NCBI GenBank assembly: GCA_005888315.1
Contig: VAWH01000019.1
Coordinates: 1 to 64,000, forward strand
Length of the DNA: 64,000 nucleotides
DNA from: Actinomycetota bacterium
GTDB taxonomy: Bacteria > Actinomycetota > Thermoleophilia > Gaiellales > Gaiellaceae
Direction of reading: 5' to 3'
The notes under the pieces are model-generated. The model was not told where the DNA came from. It searched no databases and was given only the letters and a program-made list of their open reading frames with translations. Positions 46,006 to 55,342 of the stretch are shown one piece after another (within the stretch, counting starts at the first letter, position 1; each line of letters starts with the position of its first letter). A program made the translations under genes and the position numbers.

Positions 46006-48278
46006 CGCATCAACTGGTACGGGACCGAGGCGAGGATCACATTAGGTTCGAACAGCAGTAGACGCTTCAGATAGAGCGCCCGTTGCTTATGGAGCGCACG
46101 ACTCAGCCCGCGAACGACGAGCTCCGGCATCACGAGCACGACCTCTGTGCGACCGGCGTCGGTCAAGTCGCGGAGGTAGGCAAGCAGCGGGTTGCCGATG
46201 TCGCGGTAGGGGGCCTCGTCGATCTCCAGCGGGATCCGAGGCCCGTGTGTGACCCACTCGTGGCGCAGCGCCTCCGCTTCGTCCGCGCTGAAGGCGAAAT
46301 TGACCGCTCGGGTGTCTTTGATTCCCAGCGTGCGCGCGTAGTTGACTGCCCGCATTGACGACGCGTCCACGCCGGAGACCAGAACGCGAACGACGGCCCG
46401 TTCCGGCGGTGCCTCCTCCGTGCCGGCGAGCGCGGGTACGTCCGCCACGACGACGCCCGGTTCAGCCAGGAGCCGGAGCTTCAGCAGCAGCGCACGCGGA
46501 TGCCTGAACACCTCGAGGAGCGACGGACGCCGAAAGAGCTCCGGCAGGACGACGGTGACGAAGCTCGACTCGCCCCTCGGCAGGCGCCAAACCTGTTCGA
46601 GCACGGCCTCCGTGACGCCGAGCGACCCGTCGAGGACCTCCAGGTGCGACCGCTCGTCCGAGAAGCGGAACCACCGCGGCTTGATGCCGGGGTCGGTGCC
46701 CCGCGTCGGGACATGGATGGCCCGGAAGCCGTTGTTGCTCGTCTGCTCCGTGAACCAGAGTGCGCCGGCCGTCGCCTCGTCGATCGACTCGACCAGAAGC
46801 AAGGTCGAATTGCGTGGGGGTGGCGCCGCAACGACTGCGTCCGCGCCGGCATGCAGCCGCCGCGCGATCCCACGGTAGTGACGGCGGACTGCGTAGCACG
46901 CGAGCACGAGGAGCGGGATGGCGACAGTGACGAGCCAAGCGCCAGCCGCGAACTTGGTGACGATCACGATCGTCGCGACGACCCCCGTCGCCGTGGCGCC
47001 GATGCCGTTGACGAGCGCGCGGTAGCGCCAGCCGGGTTCGCGGACGCGCTTCCAGTACCGGACCATGCCGGCCTGCGAGAGCGTGAAGGCGGTGAAGACG
47101 CCGATCACGTACAAATGGATCAGCGAGTTGACGTTCGCGCTGTAGATCCAGATCAGCAAGCCCGCGAGGGTCGCGAGCACGAGCATCCCGTTCGAGAACA
47201 CGAGCCGGTCGCCGAGGTTCGTGAATTGCCTCGGAGCGAAGTTGTCCCGTGCCAGCAGCGCGGCGAGACGAGGAAAACCCTGGAAAGACGTGTTCGCGGC
47301 GAGAACGAGAATCAGCAGCGTCGTCGCCTGCACCGTGTAATACAGGAAGCTCGCGCCTGATCCCGCGGGAAAGGTGGCGCGGGCGATCTGCGAGACGACA
47401 GAGGCCGTCTGACTCGGCCGCGCGTGCTCGTGAACGGCGAGATAAGAGACGCCGAGGAAGAGCGTGATCGCGATCGCGCCGAGGACGGCGAGTGTCGTTG
47501 CGGCATTCCTGCCATGCGGACGCTTGAACGCATTGACCCCGTTCGCGATCGCCTCCACACCGGTGAGGGCCGTCGAGCCCGAGGAGAAAGCGCGCAGCAA
47601 CACAAACAGGGTCACGCCGCCGGCACCGGTTGCGACTGGATGAGGAACGACGGCGTGGGGGGTCTCGCCGAGAAGGCTCTTCACGAGCCCGACGGCGACC
47701 AACGCGAACATCGCCGTGACGAAGGCGTAGGTGGGGAGCGCGAAGGCAAGCCCCGACTCACGGACGCCGCGCAGGTTGATCAAGACGATTACGCCGAGAC
47801 AGCCGAGCGAGAGCAGGACCTTGTGGGGCTCGAGCGAGGGCGCCAGCGAGGTGACCGCGAAGATGCCCGCAGCGATCGAGACGGCTACCGTGAGCACGTA
47901 GTCGGTCAGCAGCGCGGCGGCGCCGACGAGGCTCGGAAAAGTGCCGAGGTTGTCCTTGGCGACGATGTAGGCGCCGCCGCTCGTCTCGTAAGCCTGCACC
48001 GTCTGGCGATACGACGCGACAACGATCGTGAGCAGCGCCGCGATCGCGATCGAGATGGGGAAGACGAGATGCACCGCCCCGGCAGAGGCGGCAACCAGCA
48101 CGACAAGCGCGGACTCGGTCGCATAGGCCACCGACGAGAGCGGGTCGGAGGCGAAGATCGGCAGCGCCAGCGTCTTCGGGAGCAGTGTCTCCTCCAGCTC
48201 GCCGCTCGCCATCGGCCGACCGACGATCGCCCGCTTCAGAGTGCGGACCGGTGGCGCCTCGAGTGTCGCGCGACTCAT
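46002..48278 (-). CDS. KimA/YdaO-like K+ importer
   Basis: The 758-residue protein has an APC-fold core of about 12 membrane helices (to about 490) with [17 protein letters not shown] and [13 protein letters not shown] and a large C-terminal cytosolic region (about 510-758). That layout matches KimA/YdaO, a high-affinity K+ importer whose C-terminal domain is inhibited by cyclic di-AMP in Bacillus. The ATG at 48278 forms ATGA with the Usp gene stop. It is one gene away from a KdpDE-like pair, which supports K+ transport. Confidence 0.82.
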   Translation of the reverse strand: MSRATLEAPPVRTLKRAIVGRPMASGELEETLLPKTLALPIFASDPLSSVAYATESALVVLVAASAGAVHLVFPISIAIAALLTIVVASYRQTVQAYETSGGAYIVAKDNLGTFPSLVGAAALLTDYVLTVAVSIAAGIFAVTSLAPSLEPHKVLLSLGCLGVIVLINLRGVRESGLAFALPTYAFVTAMFALVAVGLVKSLLGETPHAVVPHPVATGAGGVTLFVLLRAFSSGSTALTGVEAIANGVNAFKRPHGRNAATTLAVLGAIAITLFLGVSYLAVHEHARPSQTASVVSQIARATFPAGSGASFLYYTVQATTLLILVLAANTSFQGFPRLAALLARDNFAPRQFTNLGDRLVFSNGMLVLATLAGLLIWIYSANVNSLIHLYVIGVFTAFTLSQAGMVRYWKRVREPGWRYRALVNGIGATATGVVATIVIVTKFAAGAWLVTVAIPLLVLACYAVRRHYRGIARRLHAGADAVVAAPPPRNSTLLLVESIDEATAGALWFTEQTSNNGFRAIHVPTRGTDPGIKPRWFRFSDERSHLEVLDGSLGVTEAVLEQVWRLPRGESSFVTVVLPELFRRPSLLEVFRHPRALLLKLRLLAEPGVVVADVPALAGTEEAPPERAVVRVLVSGVDASSMRAVNYARTLGIKDTRAVNFAFSADEAEALRHEWVTHGPRIPLEIDEAPYRDIGNPLLAYLRDLTDAGRTEVVLVMPELVVRGLSRALHKQRALYLKRLLLFEPNVILASVPYQLMR

Positions 48279-48814
48279 GCGACGGCTCGCTCGACTCTTG
48301 GCGGAGCGCCGGTCGCGATCATCACCGGACAGGGGGCGTCGTTCAGCACCGACCAAACGTCGCGCGAGAACGGCCGGCGGAATCCGCGCTGCGAATCGAC
48401 GGGTGCTCCGAGGACGATCAGCGACGCCCGCACCTCCGCGGCCGCTTCGGCGACACCGCGCCCGAGTTCACCGGGCCGCGCGCGGACGATCCGAGTGTGT
48501 GCGCCGACGCCGTAGCTCTCGGCGAGCGCACGCTCGCGGGCAAGCTCGATGCGGAGCGCAGCCTCCTCCTGCTCGAAGTGGGCGTCGAGCGGTAGCTCCC
48601 AGTCGACGTAAAGCGGTGCGAGCAGGAGCACGCGCGAGCCGCGGTCGGATGCGAGCCGGCAGGCCAGATCGAGCGCGTGCCGGGTTTGCTCGACGCCGAG
48701 CAGCGGAACGAGGACCATCCGCTGAAGCCCGATCAGGCGACGGGTCGTGTGGCGAAGGCGGCGGCGCCCGCGATCGAGTGCGTGCCGGGAGATGAAACGC
48801 CGGAAAGACGCCAC
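48275..48814 (-). CDS. Universal stress protein
   Basis: The 179-residue product carries a Usp domain (VLVPLLGVEQTRHALDLACRL, then SLIVLGAPVD, about 32-165) after a basic N-terminal extension of 30 residues. The G-2x-G-9x-G[ST] ATP motif is not visible, so it probably does not bind ATP in the classical way. It is the first gene of a two-gene operon with the KimA-like importer and may be its regulatory partner. GTG 48814 follows a TACGTT -10 box by six bases. Confidence 0.78.
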   Translation of the reverse strand: MASFRRFISRHALDRGRRRLRHTTRRLIGLQRMVLVPLLGVEQTRHALDLACRLASDRGSRVLLLAPLYVDWELPLDAHFEQEEAALRIELARERALAESYGVGAHTRIVRARPGELGRGVAEAAAEVRASLIVLGAPVDSQRGFRRPFSRDVWSVLNDAPCPVMIATGAPPRVERAVA

Positions 48815-48820
48815 CCGACG

Positions 48821-48826
48821 AACGTA
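48821..48826 (-). promoter_or_regulatory. -10 box of the Usp-KimA operon
   Basis: TACGTT (minus strand) ends six bases before GTG 48814, giving a leaderless transcript. No -35 box is visible, in keeping with a need for an activator at the direct repeats upstream. Confidence 0.5.
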
Positions 48827-48848
48827 CGCCAGGCCGTGTCAGAGCCGC

Positions 48849-48889
48849 CTCAAGATTGCGTCGTCCCGTCTCAAGATTTGCTCAAACCG
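48849..48889 (-). promoter_or_regulatory. Direct repeats upstream of the Usp-KimA operon
   Basis: CTCAAGATT occurs at 48849-48857 and 48870-48878, and a related CTCAAACCG at 48881-48889, giving start-to-start distances of 21 and 11 bp, that is one or two turns of DNA. Such phased direct repeats are typical for OmpR/KdpE-type response regulators. They lie about 35 to 75 bases upstream of the predicted transcription start. The KdpDE-like pair encoded next door is the obvious candidate binder. Confidence 0.55.
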
Positions 48890-48928
48890 CCCGAAAAGCC
48901 GGCAGACGGAGGGTCGACTAAGGCCGAG

Positions 48929-50008
48929 TCAGAACGGCACCGCGGCGGCCTCTTCAATCTCCGGGAGTTCGAGCACGAATGTCGAGCCTCCGGTCGAATC
49001 CGACGCCACTTCCACCCAAACCCGACCGCCGTTCGCCTCGGCGAACCCCCGTGCAATCGCAAGGCCGAGGCCGCTCCCGGGGCCGGCGTTGCTTCCACGT
49101 TCGAAGGGGTCGAAGATCCTTTCCCGGTCTGCCTCGGCGATGCCCGGACCTCGATCGCGGACGCGGACGGCGATGCGCCCACTGTCGGCTTCGACCGTAA
49201 CGTCGACCGGATCGCTCGGGGATGAGAACTTCAAGGCGTTCTCGAGCAGGTTGACCAGAACCCGGTTGAGCTGCCGACCGTCAACACGAACGAGCCCGAG
49301 ATCGGCGGCGAAGTGGATCTCGACGCGGTCGGCCTCGCGGCCGAGTTGCTCGAGGGCCGAGGCGAGCAACGCATCGACGGTCCACAGCTCAGGCGTTCGT
49401 CTCGCCGGACCGGCTTCGAGTCGCGAAAGATCGAGCAGATTGTTGACGAGCCGCTCGAGGCGGTGCACTTCGATCCTGATCGTCTCGAAGAGTTCTTCGC
49501 GCTCTCCGGCGCGCAGCTCGACGGACGGACTGTCCAAACCCTCGCTCGCAGCGCGGATCGCAGTCAGCGGCGAGCGAAGGTCGTGACTGACGGCGTGGAG
49601 GACAGCGGTCTTGACCGCGTCGGCTTGGCGAAGCGTCTCTGCCTCGACCGCCTGGCGGGCGAGCCGACGTGAACGCGTCGCGAGCTCGCCGACAACGACT
49701 CCGACGATCAGGTAGACGACGAGCGCGACCCAGTTTTCGGACTCGCGGAGGGCGAACGTGTGCACCGGCGGCAGAAAGAGGAAGTTGAACGCCAGCATCG
49801 AGCCGACGGAGACTGGAATCGCATAGGCGAGACCCGAGACGACAGCGACGGCCACGACGGCGAGCACGTAGAGCACGCCGAGGCTGACCACCGGTGCGAT
49901 CGGACGGAGCGCATAGACGGCGCCGGTTACAACGGCAACGGCGCCGATGCTGAACGCGATCCCCGCACCCCGCTTCCCCCAGCCGCCGTTGAGGCCTTCG
50001 CTCTGCAA
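48929..50008 (-). CDS. KdpD-like sensor kinase lacking the N-terminal half
   Basis: The 359-residue kinase has the DUF4118 four-helix membrane region of KdpD (about 15-110, including FLFLPPVHTF), a HisKA domain with the phosphoacceptor His in AVSHDLRSPLTAI (about 142) and an HATPase domain (NLLENALKFSS, DRGPGI, GSGLGLAI). Full KdpD has about 900 residues; the N-terminal KdpD and Usp domains are missing here. It follows the response regulator by three bases, and its start is TTG 50008 with no strong ribosome-binding site. No kdpFABC genes are nearby. It is best viewed as a K+ or turgor sensor. Confidence 0.88.
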   Translation of the reverse strand: MQSEGLNGGWGKRGAGIAFSIGAVAVVTGAVYALRPIAPVVSLGVLYVLAVVAVAVVSGLAYAIPVSVGSMLAFNFLFLPPVHTFALRESENWVALVVYLIVGVVVGELATRSRRLARQAVEAETLRQADAVKTAVLHAVSHDLRSPLTAIRAASEGLDSPSVELRAGEREELFETIRIEVHRLERLVNNLLDLSRLEAGPARRTPELWTVDALLASALEQLGREADRVEIHFAADLGLVRVDGRQLNRVLVNLLENALKFSSPSDPVDVTVEADSGRIAVRVRDRGPGIAEADRERIFDPFERGSNAGPGSGLGLAIARGFAEANGGRVWVEVASDSTGGSTFVLELPEIEEAAAVPF

Positions 50009-50011
50009 GGG

Positions 50012-50728
50012 TCAGGTTTCCCGCGTGAGCGGGTTCACGAGCCGGTAGCCGGCTCCCGGCTCCGTCAGCAGGTAGCGGGGCCGAGCAGGGTCGGGCTCGA
50101 GCTTCCGCCGCAGTTGCGAGACGTAGACGTGCAGGTAGTGCGACTCGGCGTCGTAAGCAGGCCCCCAGACTTCACGCAAGATCGCCGGATGCGTCAACAG
50201 CTTTCCCTCGTTTCGCGCGAACAGACTCAGGAGATCGAACTCATTCGGCGTCAACGCGACGGGCTTCCTCCCGAACGTGACTGCCCGCTTGTCGAGGTCG
50301 ACGAGGAGCTCACCGATCTGGAAGATCGGCCCCGTCTCGGGCGCCGTTCTGCGGAGAGCGGCTCTCAGCCGCGCCAGCAGCTCCTCGGTGCCAAACGGCT
50401 TGGTCACGTAATCGTCGGCGCCCGCGTCGAGCGCCGCGACCTTCTCCCCTTCGTCGCCGACTGCGGAGAGGACGAGGATCGGCGCCTCCGACCAGGCGCG
50501 CAGTTCCCGGCAAACCTCCGCTCCGTGCCGGTCCGGGAGTACCAGGTCCAGGATCACAGCCTTGGGAGGGCGAATCGCGGCACTTCGGAGCGCCTCCTCG
50601 CCGGTGGCGGCAGTGACGACCTCGTAGCCCGCGCCCCGCAGCGTGGCCTGCAGCGCGCGCAGGATGTGTGGCTCGTCGTCGACGACGAGAATGCGGTCGT
50701 CACTACGCGCAGTTGCCGCTGCCTTCAC
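50012..50728 (-). CDS. KdpE-like response regulator
   Basis: The 238-residue OmpR-family regulator has a receiver domain with the acceptor Asp about 61 in VILDLVLPDRHG, the acidic pair in LVVDDEP and Lys in VTKPFG, followed by a winged helix (ALTPNEFDLLSLFARNEGKLLTH) as in KdpE. The GTG start is six bases after a TATCCT -10 box. It is cotranscribed with the KdpD-like kinase, and the adjacent repeats (48849-48889) are a plausible target. Confidence 0.9.
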   Translation of the reverse strand: MKAAATARSDDRILVVDDEPHILRALQATLRGAGYEVVTAATGEEALRSAAIRPPKAVILDLVLPDRHGAEVCRELRAWSEAPILVLSAVGDEGEKVAALDAGADDYVTKPFGTEELLARLRAALRRTAPETGPIFQIGELLVDLDKRAVTFGRKPVALTPNEFDLLSLFARNEGKLLTHPAILREVWGPAYDAESHYLHVYVSQLRRKLEPDPARPRYLLTEPGAGYRLVNPLTRET

Positions 50729-50734
50729 GGAAAC

Positions 50735-50778
50735 AGGATAAGTCGGGCGGAGTAGCTCGCCGCGGCTGAAAGTAGAGT
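50735..50778. promoter_or_regulatory. Divergent leaderless promoters, kdpE-like and APC gene
   Basis: The minus-strand box TATCCT (50740-50735) ends six bases before the kdpE-like GTG. The plus-strand box TAGAGT (50773-50778) ends six bases before the GTG of the APC-Usp gene. The region between them could hold shared control sites, but no repeat is evident. Confidence 0.5.
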
Positions 50779-50784
50779 CCCGCC

Positions 50785-52674
50785 GTGCCGCGGCGGCGCC
50801 GCCAGCAGGGCCTCGAGCGCGTCCTGGGGACGCCGGCGCTGTTCGCGACCGCATACGGGAACGTCGGCTCCTCGATCTACTACGCGCTAGGGCTCGTCGC
50901 CGGGATCGCGCTCGGCCTGACGCCGCTCGTCTTCGTGATCAGCGGGCTGATCTTCGCTGCGACGGCCGCGACGTACGCCGAGGGGACGGTTCGCTTTCCC
51001 GAGGCGGGCGGCTCCTCGAGCTTCGCGCGCCATGCCTTCGACGAGCTCGTCTCCTTCGGCGCCGCCTGGGCGCAGATGCTCAATTACGTGATCACGATCG
51101 CCATCTCGGCTTTCTTCGTGCCGCACTACCTCTCGATCTTCTGGGGACCGCTGCGCGACAACCCCTGGGACATCGTCGGCGGCGCGATCGTGATCGTGCT
51201 GCTCGTGCTCCTGAACATCGTCGGCATCCGCGAAGCGGCCAGCCTGAACATCTTCCTCGCGGTCGTCGACTTCGCGACCCAGCTGCTGCTCGTGCTGATC
51301 GGGTTTGCACTCGTCTTCAGCCCTCACCACGTATTCTCGGCGAACCTGCACTGGGGCGTCGCGCCGACGTGGTCGAGCTTCTTCCTCGCGATCCCGATCG
51401 CGATGATCGCCTACACGGGGATCGAGACGGTTTCGAACCTCGCCGAGGAGGTGCGCGACCCGCCCCGCGACATTCCGCGCTCGATCTCCTGGGTCGCGGG
51501 CGCCGTCTTCGCGATCTACTTCACGCTGCCGCTGATCGCACTGTCGGCGCTGCCGGTGCGGCATGTGGCCGGGGGTTACGAGACGAAGCTCGGGCTGACG
51601 CCGGACAAGGGCGGCTTCGCGAACGATCCGGTGCTCGGGCTCGTCGAGCACCTCGGCCTGCACGGGACGGTGCTGAGCGCCGCGAAGGTCTACGTCGGCA
51701 TCCTCGCCGCGACAATCCTCTTCATCGCCACCAACGCGGGCGTGATCGGCGCCTCGCGAATCACCTACGCGATGGCGAGCCACCGTCAGTTGCCGGAGAT
51801 CTTCCGGCGCCTGCACCCGAAGTTCAAGACGCCCTGGTTCTCGCTGGTCGTGTTCGCCGGGATCGTCGCGATCGCCGTCCTTCTGCCCGGCAAGACCACG
51901 TTCCTGGGCGACATGTACGCGTTCGGGGCGATGCTCTCGTTCACGATCGCCCACGCCGCGGTGATCGCGCTGCGGGTCAAGCGGCGGGAGCGCGAGATGC
52001 GCTTTCGCGCGCGCCCGAACGTGACGATCGGCGGCGTCGACTGGCCGCTGTTCGCGATCTTCGGGGGGCTCGGGACGGCCGCGGCCTGGGTGGTCGTGAT
52101 CGTGCAGAAGCCGGACGCGCGCTGGGTCGGCTTCGGCTGGCTCGTCCTGGGCTTGCTCTTCTACGTGGGCTACCGCCGCTACGCCGTGCGGGCGCCGCTG
52201 CGCGAGACCTTGCGCGCGCCGATCCTGATCGGGCCGGCGATTGCGCTCGAGTACCGCAGCATCCTGGTGCCCGTGAAGCCGGGCCGGGAATCCGAAGAGG
52301 CGATCGACTTCGCCTGCCGGCTCGCGGCCGAGCGCGGCTCTTCGATCGCGGCCGTCAGCGTCGTCGTGATGCCGCTCGAGCTGCCTCTCGACGCCGAGTT
52401 GCCGGAAGCCGAGGCGGAGGCGAACAAGGCGCTCGACGCGGGGGTCGCGATCGGCGAGCTCTACGGAGTGGACGTGATCGCGCGGCTCCTGCGGGCTCGA
52501 AGCCCCGGCCGCGCGATCGTCCGCGAAGCCGAGCGGCGTCAAGCGGAGATCATCGTCCTCGGCGCGCCGCGCCTGGACCGGCCCCGGCGCGCGATCTTCA
52601 GCGAGACGGTCGACTACATCCTCAAGAACGCGCCTTCCCGGGTGATGGTGGCGGCGGGGCGGAAAGTGGCATGA
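50785..52674 (+). CDS. APC-family permease fused to Usp domain 1
   Basis: The 629-residue protein has a 12-helix APC permease (about 1-465: GTPALFATAYGNVGSSIYYALG, then AIPIAMIAYTGIETVSNLAEE) fused to a C-terminal universal stress protein domain (about 490-629, RSILVPVKPGRESEEAIDFACRL). The Usp domain lacks the ATP-binding glycine motif. Such fusions may sense a ligand and gate an amino-acid or cation transporter; the substrate is unknown. It is divergent from the KdpDE-like pair and overlaps the small gene at its end. Confidence 0.8.
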   Translation: MPRRRRQQGLERVLGTPALFATAYGNVGSSIYYALGLVAGIALGLTPLVFVISGLIFAATAATYAEGTVRFPEAGGSSSFARHAFDELVSFGAAWAQMLNYVITIAISAFFVPHYLSIFWGPLRDNPWDIVGGAIVIVLLVLLNIVGIREAASLNIFLAVVDFATQLLLVLIGFALVFSPHHVFSANLHWGVAPTWSSFFLAIPIAMIAYTGIETVSNLAEEVRDPPRDIPRSISWVAGAVFAIYFTLPLIALSALPVRHVAGGYETKLGLTPDKGGFANDPVLGLVEHLGLHGTVLSAAKVYVGILAATILFIATNAGVIGASRITYAMASHRQLPEIFRRLHPKFKTPWFSLVVFAGIVAIAVLLPGKTTFLGDMYAFGAMLSFTIAHAAVIALRVKRREREMRFRARPNVTIGGVDWPLFAIFGGLGTAAAWVVVIVQKPDARWVGFGWLVLGLLFYVGYRRYAVRAPLRETLRAPILIGPAIALEYRSILVPVKPGRESEEAIDFACRLAAERGSSIAAVSVVVMPLELPLDAELPEAEAEANKALDAGVAIGELYGVDVIARLLRARSPGRAIVREAERRQAEIIVLGAPRLDRPRRAIFSETVDYILKNAPSRVMVAAGRKVA

Positions 52675-52853
52675 ATCTCTACCGCGGCGCGACCGCGCTC
52701 TTCGGGTTGGCGTTTCTGGGGATCGGGATCGCGCTGCTCGTCGTCACTGCGGCGGCGGGCGGCGGTGTCGTCGGGTACGTGCTGGGCTTGCTCTTCGCGG
52801 CCCTCGGAGTCGGCCGGCTGTACCTGTTGTGGATGCGTACGCCGCGGCGCTGA
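52671..52853 (+). CDS. 60-residue two-helix membrane protein
   Basis: The product has two hydrophobic helices (about 8-28 and 34-52) separated by a glycine turn and a basic C-terminus (RLYLLWMRTPRR). Its ATG overlaps the APC-Usp stop (ATGA), so it is translated with the transporter. Not recognised; it may be a small subunit or chaperone of the transporter. Confidence 0.55.
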   Translation: MNLYRGATALFGLAFLGIGIALLVVTAAAGGGVVGYVLGLLFAALGVGRLYLLWMRTPRR

Positions 52854-52949
52854 GCCGGGTTCAGTGCCAGCCGCGGGAGGGACAGTTCCTCGAGGGGATT
52901 GCCCTGAAACGGGCCCGGGGCGAGGCACTGCCTCGGCCGCCGGCGGGCA

Positions 52950-52955
52950 TAAGCT
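52950..52955 (+). promoter_or_regulatory. -10 box of second APC-Usp gene
   Basis: TAAGCT ends six bases before GTG 52962, the same arrangement as at 50785. Confidence 0.45.
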
Positions 52956-52961
52956 GCCGCC

Positions 52962-54854
52962 GTGGCCCGCAAGCTCCCACGGTTGCAGCGCGTGCTCGAC
53001 GCGCCGGCGCTGTTCTCGATCGCCTACGGCGAGATCGCCTCGTCGATCTACTTCGCCCTCGGAATCATCGCCTTCCACGCGCTCGGCTTCACGCCGGGCG
53101 TCATGCTCCTGACGGGCGTGCTCTTCCTGCTCGTGTCGCTCTCCTACGCGGAGGGCACGGCCGCGATCCGTGAGACGGGCGGCGCCGCAACGTTCGTTCG
53201 GATTGCCTTCAACGACCTCTGGGGCTTCGTCACGGGTTGGGTGCTCTTCCTCGACTACCTGATCGTGATCGCGCTCTCGGCCCTTTATGTTCCGCACTAC
53301 GCGGCCGCGGCGATGTTCAGGTCGGTCCGGAAGCCGTGGGACGTCGTCTTCGGCTGCGCCGTGATCGCGGGCATCGCGGCCTTCCGCCTGCTTCGCAACC
53401 GCCGCATCTTCCGCTTCGCCCTCGTGATCGCGCTCGTCGATCTCGCCACTCAGATGCTGCTCGTCCTGCTCGGACTCGCGCTGCTCTTCTCGCCGCACGC
53501 CCTCGCGCAGGGAACGTCCCTCGGCAGCAATCCGAGCTGGCACTCGATCGTCTTCGCGCTGCCGCTGGCAATGCTCGCGTACACCGGTCTCGAGACCGTC
53601 GCCAACCTCTCGGAGGAGGTCCGGCGCCCCGGCCGCGATCTTCCCCGCAGCGTCTTCAGCGCGATCGGGCTCGTCGTCGTCCTCTACGCCGCGATCGCCG
53701 TCGTCGCCTTGTCGGCTTTCCCCGCCCGACACGGAACGGAACTCGGCAGCACCTGGGTCAAGGCGCCGTTGATGGGGATCGTCGCGCGCCTCCGCGACCA
53801 CCTGCCGAACGTGCTCGGCGTGCCGCTGCAGATCTTCGTCGGCACGTCGGGGGCGCTGATCCTGGTGACCGCGGCGGCCACCTCGATCGCGGGCTTCGGG
53901 CGCCTCGCCTATTCGCTCGGCGAGCATGGACAGCTGCCGCGGGTGTTCGGACGGCTGAGCCGCCGCTCGGTCATCGCGCCCCAGTCGATCGTCGCCGCCT
54001 CGCTGATCTCGATGACGCTGCTGGTGGCGACGGCGGCGGCGCTCAAGCACCCGGTCTTCTTCCTCGCCAGCCTCTACAGCTTCGGCGTTCTGCTCGCCTT
54101 TACGGCGGCGCAGCTGGCCGTGATCAAGCTGCGCTTCAGCCACCCGGAGAAGCGCCGGCCTTACGTGGTGCCGCTGACCATCGGCCGGGTGCCGCTCCCG
54201 GCGGTCGTCGGCGCCTTCCTCACCGGGGTCGTCTGGGTGCTCGCGCTCGCGACGCACGCGGGCGCCCGCTACGGCGGCCCCGTCTGGCTGTTCGCCGGTC
54301 TGGTCCTTTACGTGCTCGTCCGCCGCTCGCGCGGAGAGGGCCTGCGCGAGCGCGTCGTCTCGGCCGACGAGCACCGGGACCTCACCGAAGCTCAGTACTC
54401 GAGCATCCTCGTCCCTCTGAAGCTCGGCCCGATCGGCGAGGAGATGGTCGCGACGGCGGTCAAGCTCGCCCAGGAGGCGGGCGCCTCGGTCTGGGCGCTG
54501 CATGTCGTCCGCGTGCCGATGGAGCGGGCGCTCGAGGACGCGCTGGCCGACGAGGAAGAGGGTGCTGCGGCCGCCCTGGCGGAGGCCCGGCTCCTCGGCG
54601 CGGATCACGGCGTCGAAGTCGAGGGGAAGACGGTTCGGGCCCGCTCGATCGGCGATGCAATCGTCAGCCAGGCGAAGGAGCTCGGCGTCGACCTGATCGT
54701 GCTCGGCTCGGCGCCGAAGTGGCGGCGCCAGTCGCGCTTCTTCTCCCCGACGGTGGAATACGTGCTCAAGAAGGCCCCCTGCGAGGTACTCGTGGTTGCC
54801 TTCCCGCAAGGGGTTTTGGAGGAGGAGGAAGAGCCTGTATATGCCTCTACATAA
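52962..54854 (+). CDS. APC-family permease fused to Usp domain 2
   Basis: This 630-residue paralogue of the previous fusion keeps the same order: 12-helix APC core (about 1-455, with DAPALFSIAYGEIASSIYFALG and LPLAMLAYTGLETVANLSEE) and Usp domain (about 478-620, SSILVPLKLGPIGEEMVATAV). The two proteins are clearly related but diverged, so they probably carry different substrates. The C-terminus is acidic (EEEEE). Two TrkA-type proteins follow. Confidence 0.8.
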   Translation: MARKLPRLQRVLDAPALFSIAYGEIASSIYFALGIIAFHALGFTPGVMLLTGVLFLLVSLSYAEGTAAIRETGGAATFVRIAFNDLWGFVTGWVLFLDYLIVIALSALYVPHYAAAAMFRSVRKPWDVVFGCAVIAGIAAFRLLRNRRIFRFALVIALVDLATQMLLVLLGLALLFSPHALAQGTSLGSNPSWHSIVFALPLAMLAYTGLETVANLSEEVRRPGRDLPRSVFSAIGLVVVLYAAIAVVALSAFPARHGTELGSTWVKAPLMGIVARLRDHLPNVLGVPLQIFVGTSGALILVTAAATSIAGFGRLAYSLGEHGQLPRVFGRLSRRSVIAPQSIVAASLISMTLLVATAAALKHPVFFLASLYSFGVLLAFTAAQLAVIKLRFSHPEKRRPYVVPLTIGRVPLPAVVGAFLTGVVWVLALATHAGARYGGPVWLFAGLVLYVLVRRSRGEGLRERVVSADEHRDLTEAQYSSILVPLKLGPIGEEMVATAVKLAQEAGASVWALHVVRVPMERALEDALADEEEGAAAALAEARLLGADHGVEVEGKTVRARSIGDAIVSQAKELGVDLIVLGSAPKWRRQSRFFSPTVEYVLKKAPCEVLVVAFPQGVLEEEEEPVYAST

Positions 54855-54868
54855 AAGAGGTCGTGAGC

Positions 54869-54874
54869 TATGGT
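54869..54874 (+). promoter_or_regulatory. -10 box of the first trkA gene
   Basis: TATGGT ends six bases before the GTG at 54881. Confidence 0.45.
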
Positions 54875-54880
54875 GAGCGG

Positions 54881-55315
54881 GTGAAAGCATTGGTGATCGG
54901 CTGCGGCCGAGTGGGGTCGAACGTGGCACTTCAACTCGCCGAGGAGGGGTGGGAGGTGACCGCGGTCGACGAGAAGGAAGAGGCGCTGACGAGGCTCGGC
55001 GAGAACTGGCGCGGCGGCTTCGTGCTCGGCCACGGCATGGACGCCGACGTGCTCCGCGAGGCCGGAATCGAGGATGCCGACGCGGTCGTCGTCGCCACGA
55101 ACGGGGACAACACGAACCTCGTCATCGCGCAGGTGGCGATGAAGCGGTTCGACAACCAGTGCGTCGTCGTCCGCATCCTCGACCCCGCGCGCGCCGACTT
55201 TTACCGCACGCTGGGTCTGCGCACGATCAGCCCGACGAAGACGGCGATCAGCGAGCTGCTGGACGCCGCGCGCGCCTGCGAGGTCAGGCCGCGCGAGACC
55301 GCGCCCACGGCATAG
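54881..55315 (+). CDS. TrkA-type RCK-N protein
   Basis: This 144-residue protein consists of one RCK-N (TrkA-N) domain: VIGCGRVGSNVALQL for the dinucleotide loop, then VTAVDEKEE with the acidic residue that favours NAD(H). It has no RCK-C domain. Such proteins gate K+ uptake systems, usually as dimers or pairs with a second TrkA; the next gene encodes one. A nested inverted repeat separates the two genes. No trkH/ktrB channel is in the window, so the transporter partner is unknown. Confidence 0.85.
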   Translation: MKALVIGCGRVGSNVALQLAEEGWEVTAVDEKEEALTRLGENWRGGFVLGHGMDADVLREAGIEDADAVVVATNGDNTNLVIAQVAMKRFDNQCVVVRILDPARADFYRTLGLRTISPTKTAISELLDAARACEVRPRETAPTA

Positions 55316-55342
55316 TAGTGCCTCATCCAGCAATACATGCCG

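Noticed and set aside
48929-50728. Part of a complete kdpFABC-kdpDE locus
   Set aside because: No kdpA, kdpB or kdpC homologue is present; the neighbours are KimA-like and APC-type transporters.
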